Shown: positions 43,991-51,038 of the stretch, piece after piece
Position numbering within the stretch: position 1 is the first letter of the stretch
Layout: every line of letters starts with the position of its first letter
NCBI GenBank assembly: GCA_046347015.1
Contig: JAXMHA010000001.1
Span: 209,014 to 273,013 of the forward strand
Length of the DNA: 64,000 bases
Source: Dokdonella_A sp046347015
GTDB taxonomy: Bacteria > Pseudomonadota > Gammaproteobacteria > Xanthomonadales > Rhodanobacteraceae
Reading direction: 5' to 3'
Translations under genes and position numbers: made by a program
Notes under the pieces: model-generated
The model's input: the letters and a program-made list of their open reading frames with translations, nothing else
What the model was told of the DNA's origin: nothing
Databases searched by the model: none

Positions 43991-44521
43991 TCACTTCGCC
44001 TGGCTCACCATCCACTCGACGGTGGCCTTGACCTGCGCGTCGGTGAGCGCCGGGTTGCCGCCCTTTGCCGGCATCACGCCGGTCTTGCCGGTGTAGCCGT
44101 GGATCGCGTGGCTGACCAGCGTGTCGATGCCCTGCGCGATGCGCGGTCCCCACTCGGCCTTGTCGCCGAGTTTCGGCGCGCCGGCGATGCCGGCCTCGTG
44201 GCAGGTGTGGCAAAGGTCGCCGAAGATCGTCTTGCCGTCGGTCGTGCCGCCGTACGCGACTTGCGCGGCGGCAGCCTTCTCGGCCGCGGCCTTGGCCTGG
44301 TCCAGCGCCGCCTGCCCGGTGTTGCCGGCATACACGCCGCCGACCGGCGCGAGCCGTTCTCCGACGACCTTGTCGAGTCCGGGATTCGCCGGCTTCGGGC
44401 TGTTGCTGTTGATCACGTGGGCGAAGATCGCCAGCAGGATCAGGATCACTCCCAGCACGGCAATCATCGAAAAGAAGTGCTTCAGGAACTGCGAGTCGGT
44501 GTGCGAAAGGGGACCGCTCAC
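43991..44521 (-). CDS. Membrane-anchored cytochrome c5-type protein
   Basis: A 176-residue c-type cytochrome. One N-terminal transmembrane helix (about 18-37) is followed by an Ala/Lys-rich linker and a cytochrome c5 domain with CHTCH (Cys104, Cys107, His108). The probable axial Met150 is in GVMPAKGG. It would carry electrons in the periplasm to a terminal oxidase. It starts with GTG 44521 inside the stop of the upstream small gene (GTGA overlap). The first 38 residues closely resemble that neighbour. Confidence 0.88.
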   Translation of the reverse strand: MSGPLSHTDSQFLKHFFSMIAVLGVILILLAIFAHVINSNSPKPANPGLDKVVGERLAPVGGVYAGNTGQAALDQAKAAAEKAAAAQVAYGGTTDGKTIFGDLCHTCHEAGIAGAPKLGDKAEWGPRIAQGIDTLVSHAIHGYTGKTGVMPAKGGNPALTDAQVKATVEWMVSQAK

Positions 44522-44727
44522 GGCCGCGCCTCCGCGGCGGGCGGCGCGACGCCGGTCGCGGTCGCCGACTGCCCCGCGGGATGCGCCGGCACGTTCGCGA
44601 GCGGCTGGCTGCCGTTGATCCAGTGCGAGAAGAACGCGAGCACGACCAGCAGCAGCGCCATCAGCGCGATCATCGTGAAGAAACGCCGCAGGAAAGTCGC
44701 ATCGGTGGACGAAATCGGGCCGCTCAC
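44518..44727 (-). CDS. Small membrane protein paralogous to the N-terminus of the adjacent cytochrome c5
   Basis: A 69-residue single-span membrane protein. It begins SGPISSTDATFLRRFF after the initiator and continues through a hydrophobic helix to FSHWING, matching SGPLSHTDSQFLKHFF...FAHVINS of the downstream cytochrome almost position by position. It lacks any heme domain and ends in a Pro/Ala tail. GTG start with AGGTGAT Shine-Dalgarno. Translation is coupled to the cytochrome. It looks like a duplicated membrane anchor, possibly a subunit that pairs with the cytochrome. Function unknown. Confidence 0.75.
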   Translation of the reverse strand: MSGPISSTDATFLRRFFTMIALMALLLVVLAFFSHWINGSQPLANVPAHPAGQSATATGVAPPAAEARP

Positions 44728-44845
44728 GGGATCACCTCGAAGGCAGGAACAGGCGCACGCAACCGGGCAAGTATAGCCTCGCCGCCGTCGCGGCCGGAAG
44801 GCGGCCGGCGTTGCGACGCCGCGGGCCCGCGCCAATAATCGTCCG

Positions 44846-45316
44846 GTGCTGCACGTCGTCCTGCACCATCCGGAGATTCCGCCGAACACCGGCAACGTGA
44901 TCCGCCTGTGCGCGAATACCGGCGCACGGCTGCACCTGATCCGCCCGCTCGGGTTCGAGCTCGACGACGCGAAGCTGCGCCGCGCCGGACTCGATTACCA
45001 CGAATACGCCGACATCGCGGTGCACGATTCGCTCGAGGCGTTCGCCGCCGCCGTGCACCCCGCGCGCACCTTCGTCGTCACGACGCGCGGTACCGTCCGC
45101 TACGACGAAGTCGCGTACGCGCCGGACGACGCGTTGGTGTTCGGCTCGGAGTCGGTCGGCCTCCCCGACGACGTCATCGACGCCGCCGCACCGGACCGCC
45201 GTATCGTCCTGCCGATGCGCCCGCACAACCGCAGCCTCAACCTGTCGAACGCCGTTGCGGTGGTCGTGTTCGAGGCGTGGCGGCAGCGGGGGTTCGAGGG
45301 GGCGGCGGGGTGGTGA
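44846..45316 (+). CDS. trmL: tRNA (cytidine(34)-2'-O)-methyltransferase
   Basis: A 156-residue SPOUT-class enzyme that methylates the wobble ribose in leucine tRNAs. The opening LHVVLHHPEIPPNTGNVIRL, FGSESVGLP (about 95-103) and NRSLNLSNAVAVVVFEAW (knotted SAM site) are diagnostic. It starts at GTG 44846; AATAAT (44834-44839) ends 6 nt before it. The gene is complete, and the low-GC accessory island begins right after its stop. Confidence 0.95.
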   Translation: MLHVVLHHPEIPPNTGNVIRLCANTGARLHLIRPLGFELDDAKLRRAGLDYHEYADIAVHDSLEAFAAAVHPARTFVVTTRGTVRYDEVAYAPDDALVFGSESVGLPDDVIDAAAPDRRIVLPMRPHNRSLNLSNAVAVVVFEAWRQRGFEGAAGW

Positions 45317-45386
45317 GTTGCGCGTGGCGCCAGCGCACGATGTCAGGCTGTCGGACTTCGTGGCACAAACCTCACATCTACGGGCG

Positions 45387-45664
45387 AATACCCCGCCTGG
45401 TGCGCAGCTACGGCCTCAAGCAGGAGATCATCACGCCGCACTGTCCACAGCAGAACGGCATGGTCGAACGCGTCATCCGGTCGTTGAAGGAGCAATGCGT
45501 GCACCGGCACCGGTTCGAGACGCAGCAGCACGCGCGCCGGGTGATCGGTGACTGGATCCAGTTGTACAACCACCGGCGCCCACACCAGGCGCTGGGCATG
45601 GAGACGCCCGCCGAGGCATATGCTTTAGCGGCCTGACCTGTGCGGAAACCGCTGGGTCATTACA
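45387..45664 (+). pseudogene. IS3-family transposase (OrfB) 3' remnant and right IS end
   Basis: The last 80 or so residues of an IS3-family integrase-core transposase remain. These include LVRSYGLKQEIITPHCPQQN, the catalytic Glu in NGMVERVIRSLKEQC, and YNHRRPHQALGMETPAEAY, with stop at 45634-45636. The DD part of the DDE triad and OrfA are missing. The right inverted repeat ends GGTCATTACA at about 45664. Upstream 45317-45386 is not recognisable. The remnant cannot transpose by itself. Confidence 0.85.
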
Positions 45665-45753
45665 TGTCCTTGCGCTTGCCACCCAAGGTCATCGCACGCT
45701 GGCGGGCTACAGGCCCGGGCTGGCAAACCCGAATGGCGGAGGCGCTGGAATAG
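45664..45753 (+). pseudogene. C-terminal fragment of a BrnA/DUF4415-like antitoxin, cut by the IS3 end
   Basis: Twenty-nine codons (LRLPPKVIARWRATGPGWQT and then RMAEALE, stop 45751-45753) match the C-terminal ribbon-helix-helix half of BrnA/DUF4415 antitoxins, in particular the GxGWQTRxxxAL ending. Sequence similarity begins exactly where the IS3 right end stops, so the IS insertion or a later deletion removed the 5' part. No BrnT toxin is left nearby. The in-frame ATG at 45664 is probably fortuitous. Confidence 0.65.
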
Positions 45754-45839
45754 TCAGCGCTCAAGTCAAGGCGAGCTGTTGGCTAATGCCACAAATCGTT
45801 GGCGCACGTAATGCATGCCTTGCATTGAGATGTTTGCCG

Positions 45840-47567
45840 TCAAAGCCTTCTACCGTTGAATGTTCGAATCTGGGTTGGTGAAATCTTGGTGTACTCAGCA
45901 AGTTCGACTTCGACCCTTTGACACTTTAGGTGCTCAGCGACCTTTTCCAAGTACGCTACATTTGGCTCAAACCTTCCGAGACCTAGCACTTGTGTCCCAA
46001 CGCCTGTTAGTTGATAGATCGGCAGCTTAATCTTGAGGTCAGGATTCTCGGCAGTCACAACCAAAGCTACCGAGTTGCACTTGAGTGCCCTGATGAACTT
46101 CATTGAATCAAGAGATGCCCACGTGACCTCGAGTCCGATAGCCTCCACACCAGACAATATTCCAATCTGCTGCATATACAGCAAAGTACTAAAATCAACT
46201 CCTTGGGCCTCCAACAGCTCCTGAGCTTGTCGATAGATGGTTCCTTCAATCACGAACTGCGATAGCTTTGAGACTCCCTCAGCTTCTTGCTGCGACAGGT
46301 TGCGTAGGCATTCTAGCGTTCGAAGCGAATACGTTCCCGGAGCTTTGACCTCCCCAGCGAGGAGCCTGCCCCAGAGATTCTGCAATTCTTCAGTTGAAAC
46401 CTGGCTTGCATTGTCTCGCCAACGATACAACCAATCTCCGCTGACCTTGGCGTCAGGCGGTATCTGTGGGTCGGACTCCAACGCTTCCTCAGCTTGAAGT
46501 AGCGCCCTCGTGACGTTTACTTCTCGCCGGACGATGTCTGCGATAAGAACATTTTCAATCGCTGGTGTGAACTGACTTAAAGAAAGATGTTGTCCTTCTG
46601 TTTTTGACTGGGAGTTGTTTAGAGCGAGTGGTGGCGTAATACCCGGTGCTGATACTGATCTGTTTCCGTTTCGTATACTTTCGACCTCGCGTTCGGCTTG
46701 AGCCATCGTTATAAGCTCCTGCTGTTTCAGTTCGATGGATACGCGACCTTCCCTTCGCATCTGCCAAGGCTTGAACAGGCTGCCTATCCACTTTTCTGCG
46801 ATGGTCTCCCAAAGCTTGATTACGAGTTTCTCTCCTGGAAAATCCGGCATGATGCCACTTCCCCTTTTTCCCAGTTCACTTTTGTAGGCTCCGGGGAATC
46901 CGGGGCGGTTCAGTCGCGCATGACCCTGATCCATCCAATTGGTCGATAGACCGAGGCGTTCTGGGCTGACTGCGACGGGCTTGAGTACCCTGACCTCATT
47001 GTTAGACGTAACGATCTTCCCGTTTTTGTCGTCGAATACCGCTATGCAGCCGAGGTAATAGGCTGGTCTTGTGTTTCCCTCAATGACTGCAAGGCGACGG
47101 CCAATATCACCGCCGTCTACCGCGAGGGCGATCGCTGCCCGACCGTCTATGTCAACACTTTCAGCCGCGACCACAACGCCAGCAAGGCCGATGGCAGGCT
47201 GAACGAGAGGGTTGCTTGTGTTTGAGATCGCCGAAACAGTAAATGGCGGTGCATCATCTACATTAGCGCGAAGAAATGTGGACCAGCTTGGCTCTTCTTC
47301 ATGCACGAAGCAAGCATGCTTTGGCCAAGGCCAACCAAGCGCGTCAACCCAAAGCGAACCTCCGTTGTGACTGATGAAGTAGACTTCGTTGCCGCAACAG
47401 GGGCATTTCGAGGGAGCCGCATAACTGCCTTGATATGACCACGCAGATTTGCGCGGGGTAGGCACACCGGGTGTGACCCTACTGCCGCCTGGCTCCCGCA
47501 CACCAAGATGGCCCTCTCCGCCAAAACCGCAGGTGCAATCAGGAGGGTGATTAAATGCATTGCACAT
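45840..47567 (-). CDS. Zinc-ribbon/DUF2806 multidomain protein
   Basis: A 575-residue protein with AT-richer codon use than all its neighbours, a sign of transfer. N-terminal module 1 is CNAFNHPPDCTCGFGGEGH (Cys2, His7, Cys11, Cys13, His20). Module 2 is KCPCCGN (Cys55-Cys58) with DALGWPWPKHACF (His84, Cys86), together a likely zinc-binding head. Residues about 90-215 are an unassigned beta-rich region. From about 230 the chain matches DUF2806: KLWETIAEKWIGSLFKPW, an Arg/Glu helix, then DWLYRWRDNASQVSTEELQN and LLAGEVKAPGTYSLRTLE. ATG 47567 has an AGAGG ribosome site. Function is unknown. Confidence 0.8.
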   Translation of the reverse strand: MCNAFNHPPDCTCGFGGEGHLGVREPGGSRVTPGVPTPRKSAWSYQGSYAAPSKCPCCGNEVYFISHNGGSLWVDALGWPWPKHACFVHEEEPSWSTFLRANVDDAPPFTVSAISNTSNPLVQPAIGLAGVVVAAESVDIDGRAAIALAVDGGDIGRRLAVIEGNTRPAYYLGCIAVFDDKNGKIVTSNNEVRVLKPVAVSPERLGLSTNWMDQGHARLNRPGFPGAYKSELGKRGSGIMPDFPGEKLVIKLWETIAEKWIGSLFKPWQMRREGRVSIELKQQELITMAQAEREVESIRNGNRSVSAPGITPPLALNNSQSKTEGQHLSLSQFTPAIENVLIADIVRREVNVTRALLQAEEALESDPQIPPDAKVSGDWLYRWRDNASQVSTEELQNLWGRLLAGEVKAPGTYSLRTLECLRNLSQQEAEGVSKLSQFVIEGTIYRQAQELLEAQGVDFSTLLYMQQIGILSGVEAIGLEVTWASLDSMKFIRALKCNSVALVVTAENPDLKIKLPIYQLTGVGTQVLGLGRFEPNVAYLEKVAEHLKCQRVEVELAEYTKISPTQIRTFNGRRL

Positions 47568-47645
47568 CACAACCTCTTGTCATGCCAACCTTCAGCATCG
47601 GCGGCGGCGCTCAGCACCGTCCGCTGCATGCTGTTGTTCGACCGC

Positions 47646-47708
47646 CTAGTACGGAGCGCTCCCGTAGATTTCGTCTGCCAGTTCCTTCAGGCGGTCGATG
47701 ATAGCCTT
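47646..47708 (-). pseudogene. Coding tail without a start (remnant)
   Basis: Twenty codons ending in TAG read KAIIDRLKELADEIY and then GSAPY on the minus strand, an amphipathic helix with convincing coding character. Upstream it runs straight into the repeated AAAAAGGTGTC block and an in-frame stop, so the 5' part is lost. The family is not recognised. Confidence 0.35.
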
Positions 47709-47714
47709 AAAAAC

Positions 47715-47748
47715 AAAAAGGTGTCCAAAAAGGTGTCAAAAAGGTGTC
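47715..47748. repeat. Three 11-bp direct repeats AAAAAGGTGTC
   Basis: Perfect copies at 47715-47725, 47727-47737 and 47738-47748, followed by AGAGACAATTCCC. They mark the gpsA-side edge of the accessory island. They could be a recombination or insertion scar, or a protein-binding array. I recall similar GGTGTCAGAGACAATT motifs as dispersed intergenic sequences elsewhere. Confidence 0.85.
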
Positions 47749-47782
47749 AGAGACAATTCCCCTGGCTCGATGACGCTTGGTT

Positions 47783-48787
47783 TTACGGAAACTCCGGCTT
47801 CTGCTCGCGGGTGATCAGCAGCTGCATCGCTTCGGCAGGGCTTAGTTCCTCGTGCAGCACGCGCTGCACCAGCGCGCTGATGGGGAGTTCGACGCCGGCG
47901 CGGTCGGCGAGGCGCATGATCGTGTCGACGGTCTCGATGCTTTCGACGACCTGGCCGATCGCGGCGACGGCCTGTTGCAGGGATTCGCCGCGCCCGAGCG
48001 CGAGGCCGAGCCGGCGGTTGCGCGACAGGTCGCCGGTGCAGGTCAGCACCAGGTCGCCGAGGCCGGAGAGACCCATCAAGGTTTCGGGGCGCGTGCCGAG
48101 CGCGGCGCCGAGCCGCAGCATTTCGGCCATGCCGCGCGTGATCAGCCCGGCGCGCGCATTGAGCCCGCGGCGCATGCCGTCGGCGACGCCGGTTGCGACC
48201 GCGAGCACGTTCTTCATCGCGCCGCCGAGTTCGGCGCCGGGCACGTCGTTGCCGGTGTAGGCGCGGAACAGCGGCGAGTGCAGCAGGTCGGCGGCGGCCT
48301 TCGCGAATTCGGCGTCCGCTGAATGCACGGTCACCGCGGTCGGCAACCCGGCCGCCACCTCGCGCGCGAACGACGGGCCGGTCACGACCGCGGCGCGGTG
48401 GCCGGGCAGCCGTTCGGCGACGAGTTCATGCAGGAAGCGCCCGGACGCGGGGTCGAACCCCTTGGTCGCCCAGAGGACTCCGGCGTCGGCGGCGAGCCAC
48501 GGCGCGATGGCGTCCAGCGTCGTGGCGAACGCGTGGCTCGGCACCGCAATCAGCACGTGCGCGGCGTCGCGCGCCAAGGGTTCGAGCGCCGCCGAGAACT
48601 GCAACGTGTCCGGGAACTCGAGGTCCGGCAGGTAGCGCGCATTGCGCCGCGTCGCGGCCATGTCGACGATCGCCGCGGGCGAACGCCCCCAGAGCGTCGT
48701 GGCGACCCCGTTGCGCGCCAGCAAGGTCGCGAGCGCGCTGCCCCACGAACCGGCGCCGAGCACGGCGACTGCGCGCGGCGTGCCCAT
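47783..48787 (-). CDS. gpsA: NAD(P)-dependent glycerol-3-phosphate dehydrogenase
   Basis: A 334-residue enzyme that reduces dihydroxyacetone phosphate to sn-glycerol-3-phosphate for phospholipid synthesis. The NAD-binding motif is VLGAGSWGSA (9-18). VTGPSFAREVAAGLPTA and AMKNVLAVATGVADGM (catalytic Lys) are family signatures. The C-terminal helical domain is complete. It is downstream of secB as in E. coli. The last gene before the island; its 3' end is intact. Confidence 0.96.
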   Translation of the reverse strand: MGTPRAVAVLGAGSWGSALATLLARNGVATTLWGRSPAAIVDMAATRRNARYLPDLEFPDTLQFSAALEPLARDAAHVLIAVPSHAFATTLDAIAPWLAADAGVLWATKGFDPASGRFLHELVAERLPGHRAAVVTGPSFAREVAAGLPTAVTVHSADAEFAKAAADLLHSPLFRAYTGNDVPGAELGGAMKNVLAVATGVADGMRRGLNARAGLITRGMAEMLRLGAALGTRPETLMGLSGLGDLVLTCTGDLSRNRRLGLALGRGESLQQAVAAIGQVVESIETVDTIMRLADRAGVELPISALVQRVLHEELSPAEAMQLLITREQKPEFP

Positions 48788-48796
48788 CGACGTTAC

Positions 48797-49300
48797 CTAG
48801 TTCGGCGCGCCGCCGCTTTCCGGCTGGTTCTGCTGCGCTTCCGCGCGGCGCCGCATCTGCTCGGTGTACAGCACCTCGAAATTGATCGGCTGCAACACCA
48901 GCGGCGGGAAGCCGCCGCTCATGACCAGCGTCGAGATCATCTGCCGCGCGTAGGGGAACAGCACGTTCGGGCAATGCGTCGACAGCACCGTCTCGCGCCC
49001 GGCGTCATCGAAGCCGGTGGCGCCGAAGATGCCGGCCTGATGAACTTCCGCGAGGTATGCCGTGCGGCCCTCGATCTTGCACGTCGCGGTGACCGTCAGC
49101 ACCACTTCGAATGCGACGTCGCCGAGCCGGGTGACGCGCTGCGCGAGGTTCAGCTCGACGTTGGGCTGGCCGCTCTGCTGGAACACCTGCGGGGAACCGG
49201 GCGCCTCGAACGAGACGTCCTTCGTGTACAGGCGCTGCAGGTTCAGTTGGGCCTGGGGTTCGGTGCTGCTGGCGCCGTTGCTGGACTCGTTCTCGGCCAT
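48797..49300 (-). CDS. secB: Protein-export chaperone SecB
   Basis: A 167-residue cytosolic tetrameric chaperone that holds precursor proteins unfolded for SecA. Conserved LQRLYTKDVSFEAPGSPQVF, AYLAEVHQAGIFGATGFDD and CPNVLFPYARQMISTLVM are all present. The C-terminal tail lacks a strong SecA-zinc motif, as expected. It starts at ATG 49300 after a Ser/Asn-rich opening. It is followed by gpsA 9 bp later. The 230-bp gap up to the rhodanese gene holds a GGCCCC/GGGGCC hairpin (49447-49473) and no gene. Confidence 0.95.
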   Translation of the reverse strand: MAENESSNGASSTEPQAQLNLQRLYTKDVSFEAPGSPQVFQQSGQPNVELNLAQRVTRLGDVAFEVVLTVTATCKIEGRTAYLAEVHQAGIFGATGFDDAGRETVLSTHCPNVLFPYARQMISTLVMSGGFPPLVLQPINFEVLYTEQMRRRAEAQQNQPESGGAPN

Positions 49301-49533
49301 GCTGGAGATGCTCCGGTTCGACTTTGCGGTGGATCGGGCATTATCCCACGGCCCGCCGGTACCCGCACCGCCGCGCCGCGCGGCAGTGGAGCAGTATGGA
49401 TTTTTCGTTCGCGTCGAGAGCAGGACGCCCAATACCCTTCGGCCCCGGCCCCGTCTTTGACCTAGATGGGGCCTTGACTCAGGGCGAACGGCCTTCAAAC
49501 CAGACCGCAACCCGCCGCGCGCGTTCCGGTGCT

Positions 49534-49977
49534 TCAGCCGCGGCCCTTGGCGAGCGGCAGGTTCGCGTCAGCCCAGCCCCGCAGGCCGTCCTGCAGCCAG
49601 TACACGCGCGTGAAGCCGGCCTTGACGAGGCGCCGCGCGGCCTGCGCCGAAACCTGCCCGTTCCGGCAATACACGACCACCGGCAACTCGCGCGCCTTCG
49701 CGAGTTCCTTGTTTTCCGGATCGAACTGGCTCATCGCGACGTGGCGCGCGCCGGGGATGTGGCCCTTCTCGAAATCCTCGTTCGGCGACAGGTCGATCAG
49801 CAGCGCGTTGTCGCGGTTGACGACGCGCGTCACGCCGGCGGCCGTCAGCGCCGCGAACCCGCGGCTCAGCCGCATGGCTTCGAGGACGCCGAGAGCGACC
49901 AGCACCGCGGCGAACGCGGCGACGAGCAGCAGGTGGTGGCCGATGAACTCCGGCAGGCGGTGGAGGAATCCGGTCAT
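49534..49977 (-). CDS. yibN: Membrane-anchored rhodanese-like protein (YibN type)
   Basis: A 147-residue protein with one N-terminal membrane helix (about 15-34) and a single rhodanese domain. The active-site loop is YCRNGQ with catalytic Cys104. KGHIPGARHVAMSQFD is the conserved CH2A-like motif. Its place upstream of secB-gpsA matches E. coli yibN, but the glutaredoxin gene grxC that usually lies between is absent. The physiological sulfur acceptor is unknown. Confidence 0.9.
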   Translation of the reverse strand: MTGFLHRLPEFIGHHLLLVAAFAAVLVALGVLEAMRLSRGFAALTAAGVTRVVNRDNALLIDLSPNEDFEKGHIPGARHVAMSQFDPENKELAKARELPVVVYCRNGQVSAQAARRLVKAGFTRVYWLQDGLRGWADANLPLAKGRG

Positions 49978-50035
49978 GGTCGGGACGGTCGGGCGGGGCG
50001 GCGATTATCCCGGACCCGTCGGCGGGCCGCAAAGG

Positions 50036-50461
50036 TCAGCGGTCGCGGGTGATGTCCGGCAGCCCCGATGCGAGCCACCAGTGCTTGGCGGCTTCGTCGT
50101 AGCGCCACACCTGCTTGTCGATGATCGAGCGCGCGGTTTGCGTGTTGACGTTGACGAGCCCGATCTCGACGGTCTGCCGCACCGTGTCGGTGCCATCGGG
50201 AACCGCCGGCTGGTCGTGGTAGTACGTCACCTGCACCTGCCGGTAGCGCGCGCGGTCGAGGTCGGTCAGCGGATGCGTCTTGCGGTATTCCGGGTCGACG
50301 AACGACTCGGCCTGCGCGAAGTCGCCCCAGCGCAGCGTCGCGGCGTACGACTTCAGCGTGTCGTCGAGCACCTTCTCGCGCGAGCGCATCGAATCGGTCG
50401 CGCAACCGGCGAGGACGGCAGCGACCGCAAGGGCGGACAGCAGGACTCCGAAGCGCTTCAT
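50036..50461 (-). CDS. Small lipoprotein of unknown function
   Basis: A 141-residue lipoprotein. The signal peptide ends VLAGC with Cys20. The mature part is a compact alpha/beta domain (VLDDTLKSYAATLRWGDFAQ, HPLTDLDRARYRQVQVTYY, WRYDEAAKHWWLASGLPD) resembling NTF2-like or DUF4440 folds, although no exact family can be named. A reasonable length and clear lipobox support coding. Start ATG 50461. It is separated from the thioesterase gene by 13 bp and is probably transcribed with it. Confidence 0.78.
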   Translation of the reverse strand: MKRFGVLLSALAVAAVLAGCATDSMRSREKVLDDTLKSYAATLRWGDFAQAESFVDPEYRKTHPLTDLDRARYRQVQVTYYHDQPAVPDGTDTVRQTVEIGLVNVNTQTARSIIDKQVWRYDEAAKHWWLASGLPDITRDR

Positions 50462-50474
50462 GGTCGACTCCCGT

Positions 50475-50978
50475 TCATGGCCGTGGTTCCGGCTCGCCGT
50501 TCCCGGCGTGCCGCAACGCGACGAAGGCGGCGTCGAGCACGGCCGCCGGCTGGCCACCGGCGATGATCTCGCAGTGGACGCGCGCGCGGGCTTTCCCTCG
50601 CGCGTCGAGGCCGTCCAGGATGGCATCGGGTCGTGTTCCGCCATCGAACCGCGCGACCGCTTTCAGCGTCTCCCGCACCGGCGCAAGATAGCGCACCATG
50701 CTGTCGACGACGTAGATGTCGCACGCCGTCCGGCCCCGCGCGGCGAGCGCGAGGCGCAGCAGGCCCCAGCCCGCCAGCGTCATCAGGCCGACGAGGCTGC
50801 CGCCGAACGCGCAGCCCTTGTCGTTGATGTTCGGGTCGAGCGGCGCCGTCAACGTCAGCGCGCCATCGGCCCCACCGGTGACGGACAGCCCCATCGCGCG
50901 GGCGAGCGGGATCGTCGCGAGGATGTCGCGCTCCAGCGCGGCGAGTGCATCCGGCGGAAACGTCGTGGTGGCGGGCAT
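50475..50978 (-). CDS. YiiD C-terminal-type hotdog thioesterase
   Basis: A 167-residue hotdog-fold protein. LTLTAPLDPNINDKGCAFGG and SLVGLMTLAGWGLLRL match the thioesterase domain called YiiD_C, where Asn/Gly in the NxxDKGxAFGGS stretch line the CoA site. CDIYVVDSMVRYLAPV follows as the second strand pair. Substrate unknown. I trimmed the long open frame to ATG 50978, where similarity begins. It is divergent from hemD. Confidence 0.85.
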   Translation of the reverse strand: MPATTTFPPDALAALERDILATIPLARAMGLSVTGGADGALTLTAPLDPNINDKGCAFGGSLVGLMTLAGWGLLRLALAARGRTACDIYVVDSMVRYLAPVRETLKAVARFDGGTRPDAILDGLDARGKARARVHCEIIAGGQPAAVLDAAFVALRHAGNGEPEPRP

Positions 50979-51038
50979 CGCGGAGCGCGCGGGGACGGAG
51001 GGCGTGAGTGTAGTCGCTGCGGCGTACCATGGCCGCCG

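Noticed and set aside
44908..45340. Coding frame joining trmL-overlapping sequence to the transposase tail
   Set aside because: It runs in a shifted frame through trmL and is Arg-rich noise; only the part from about 45387 resembles a transposase.
45664..47567. Functional toxin-antitoxin pair made of the BrnA-like tail and the DUF2806 protein
   Set aside because: The antitoxin is only a 29-residue remnant and the DUF2806 protein is large, convergent and lacks a toxin-like fold.
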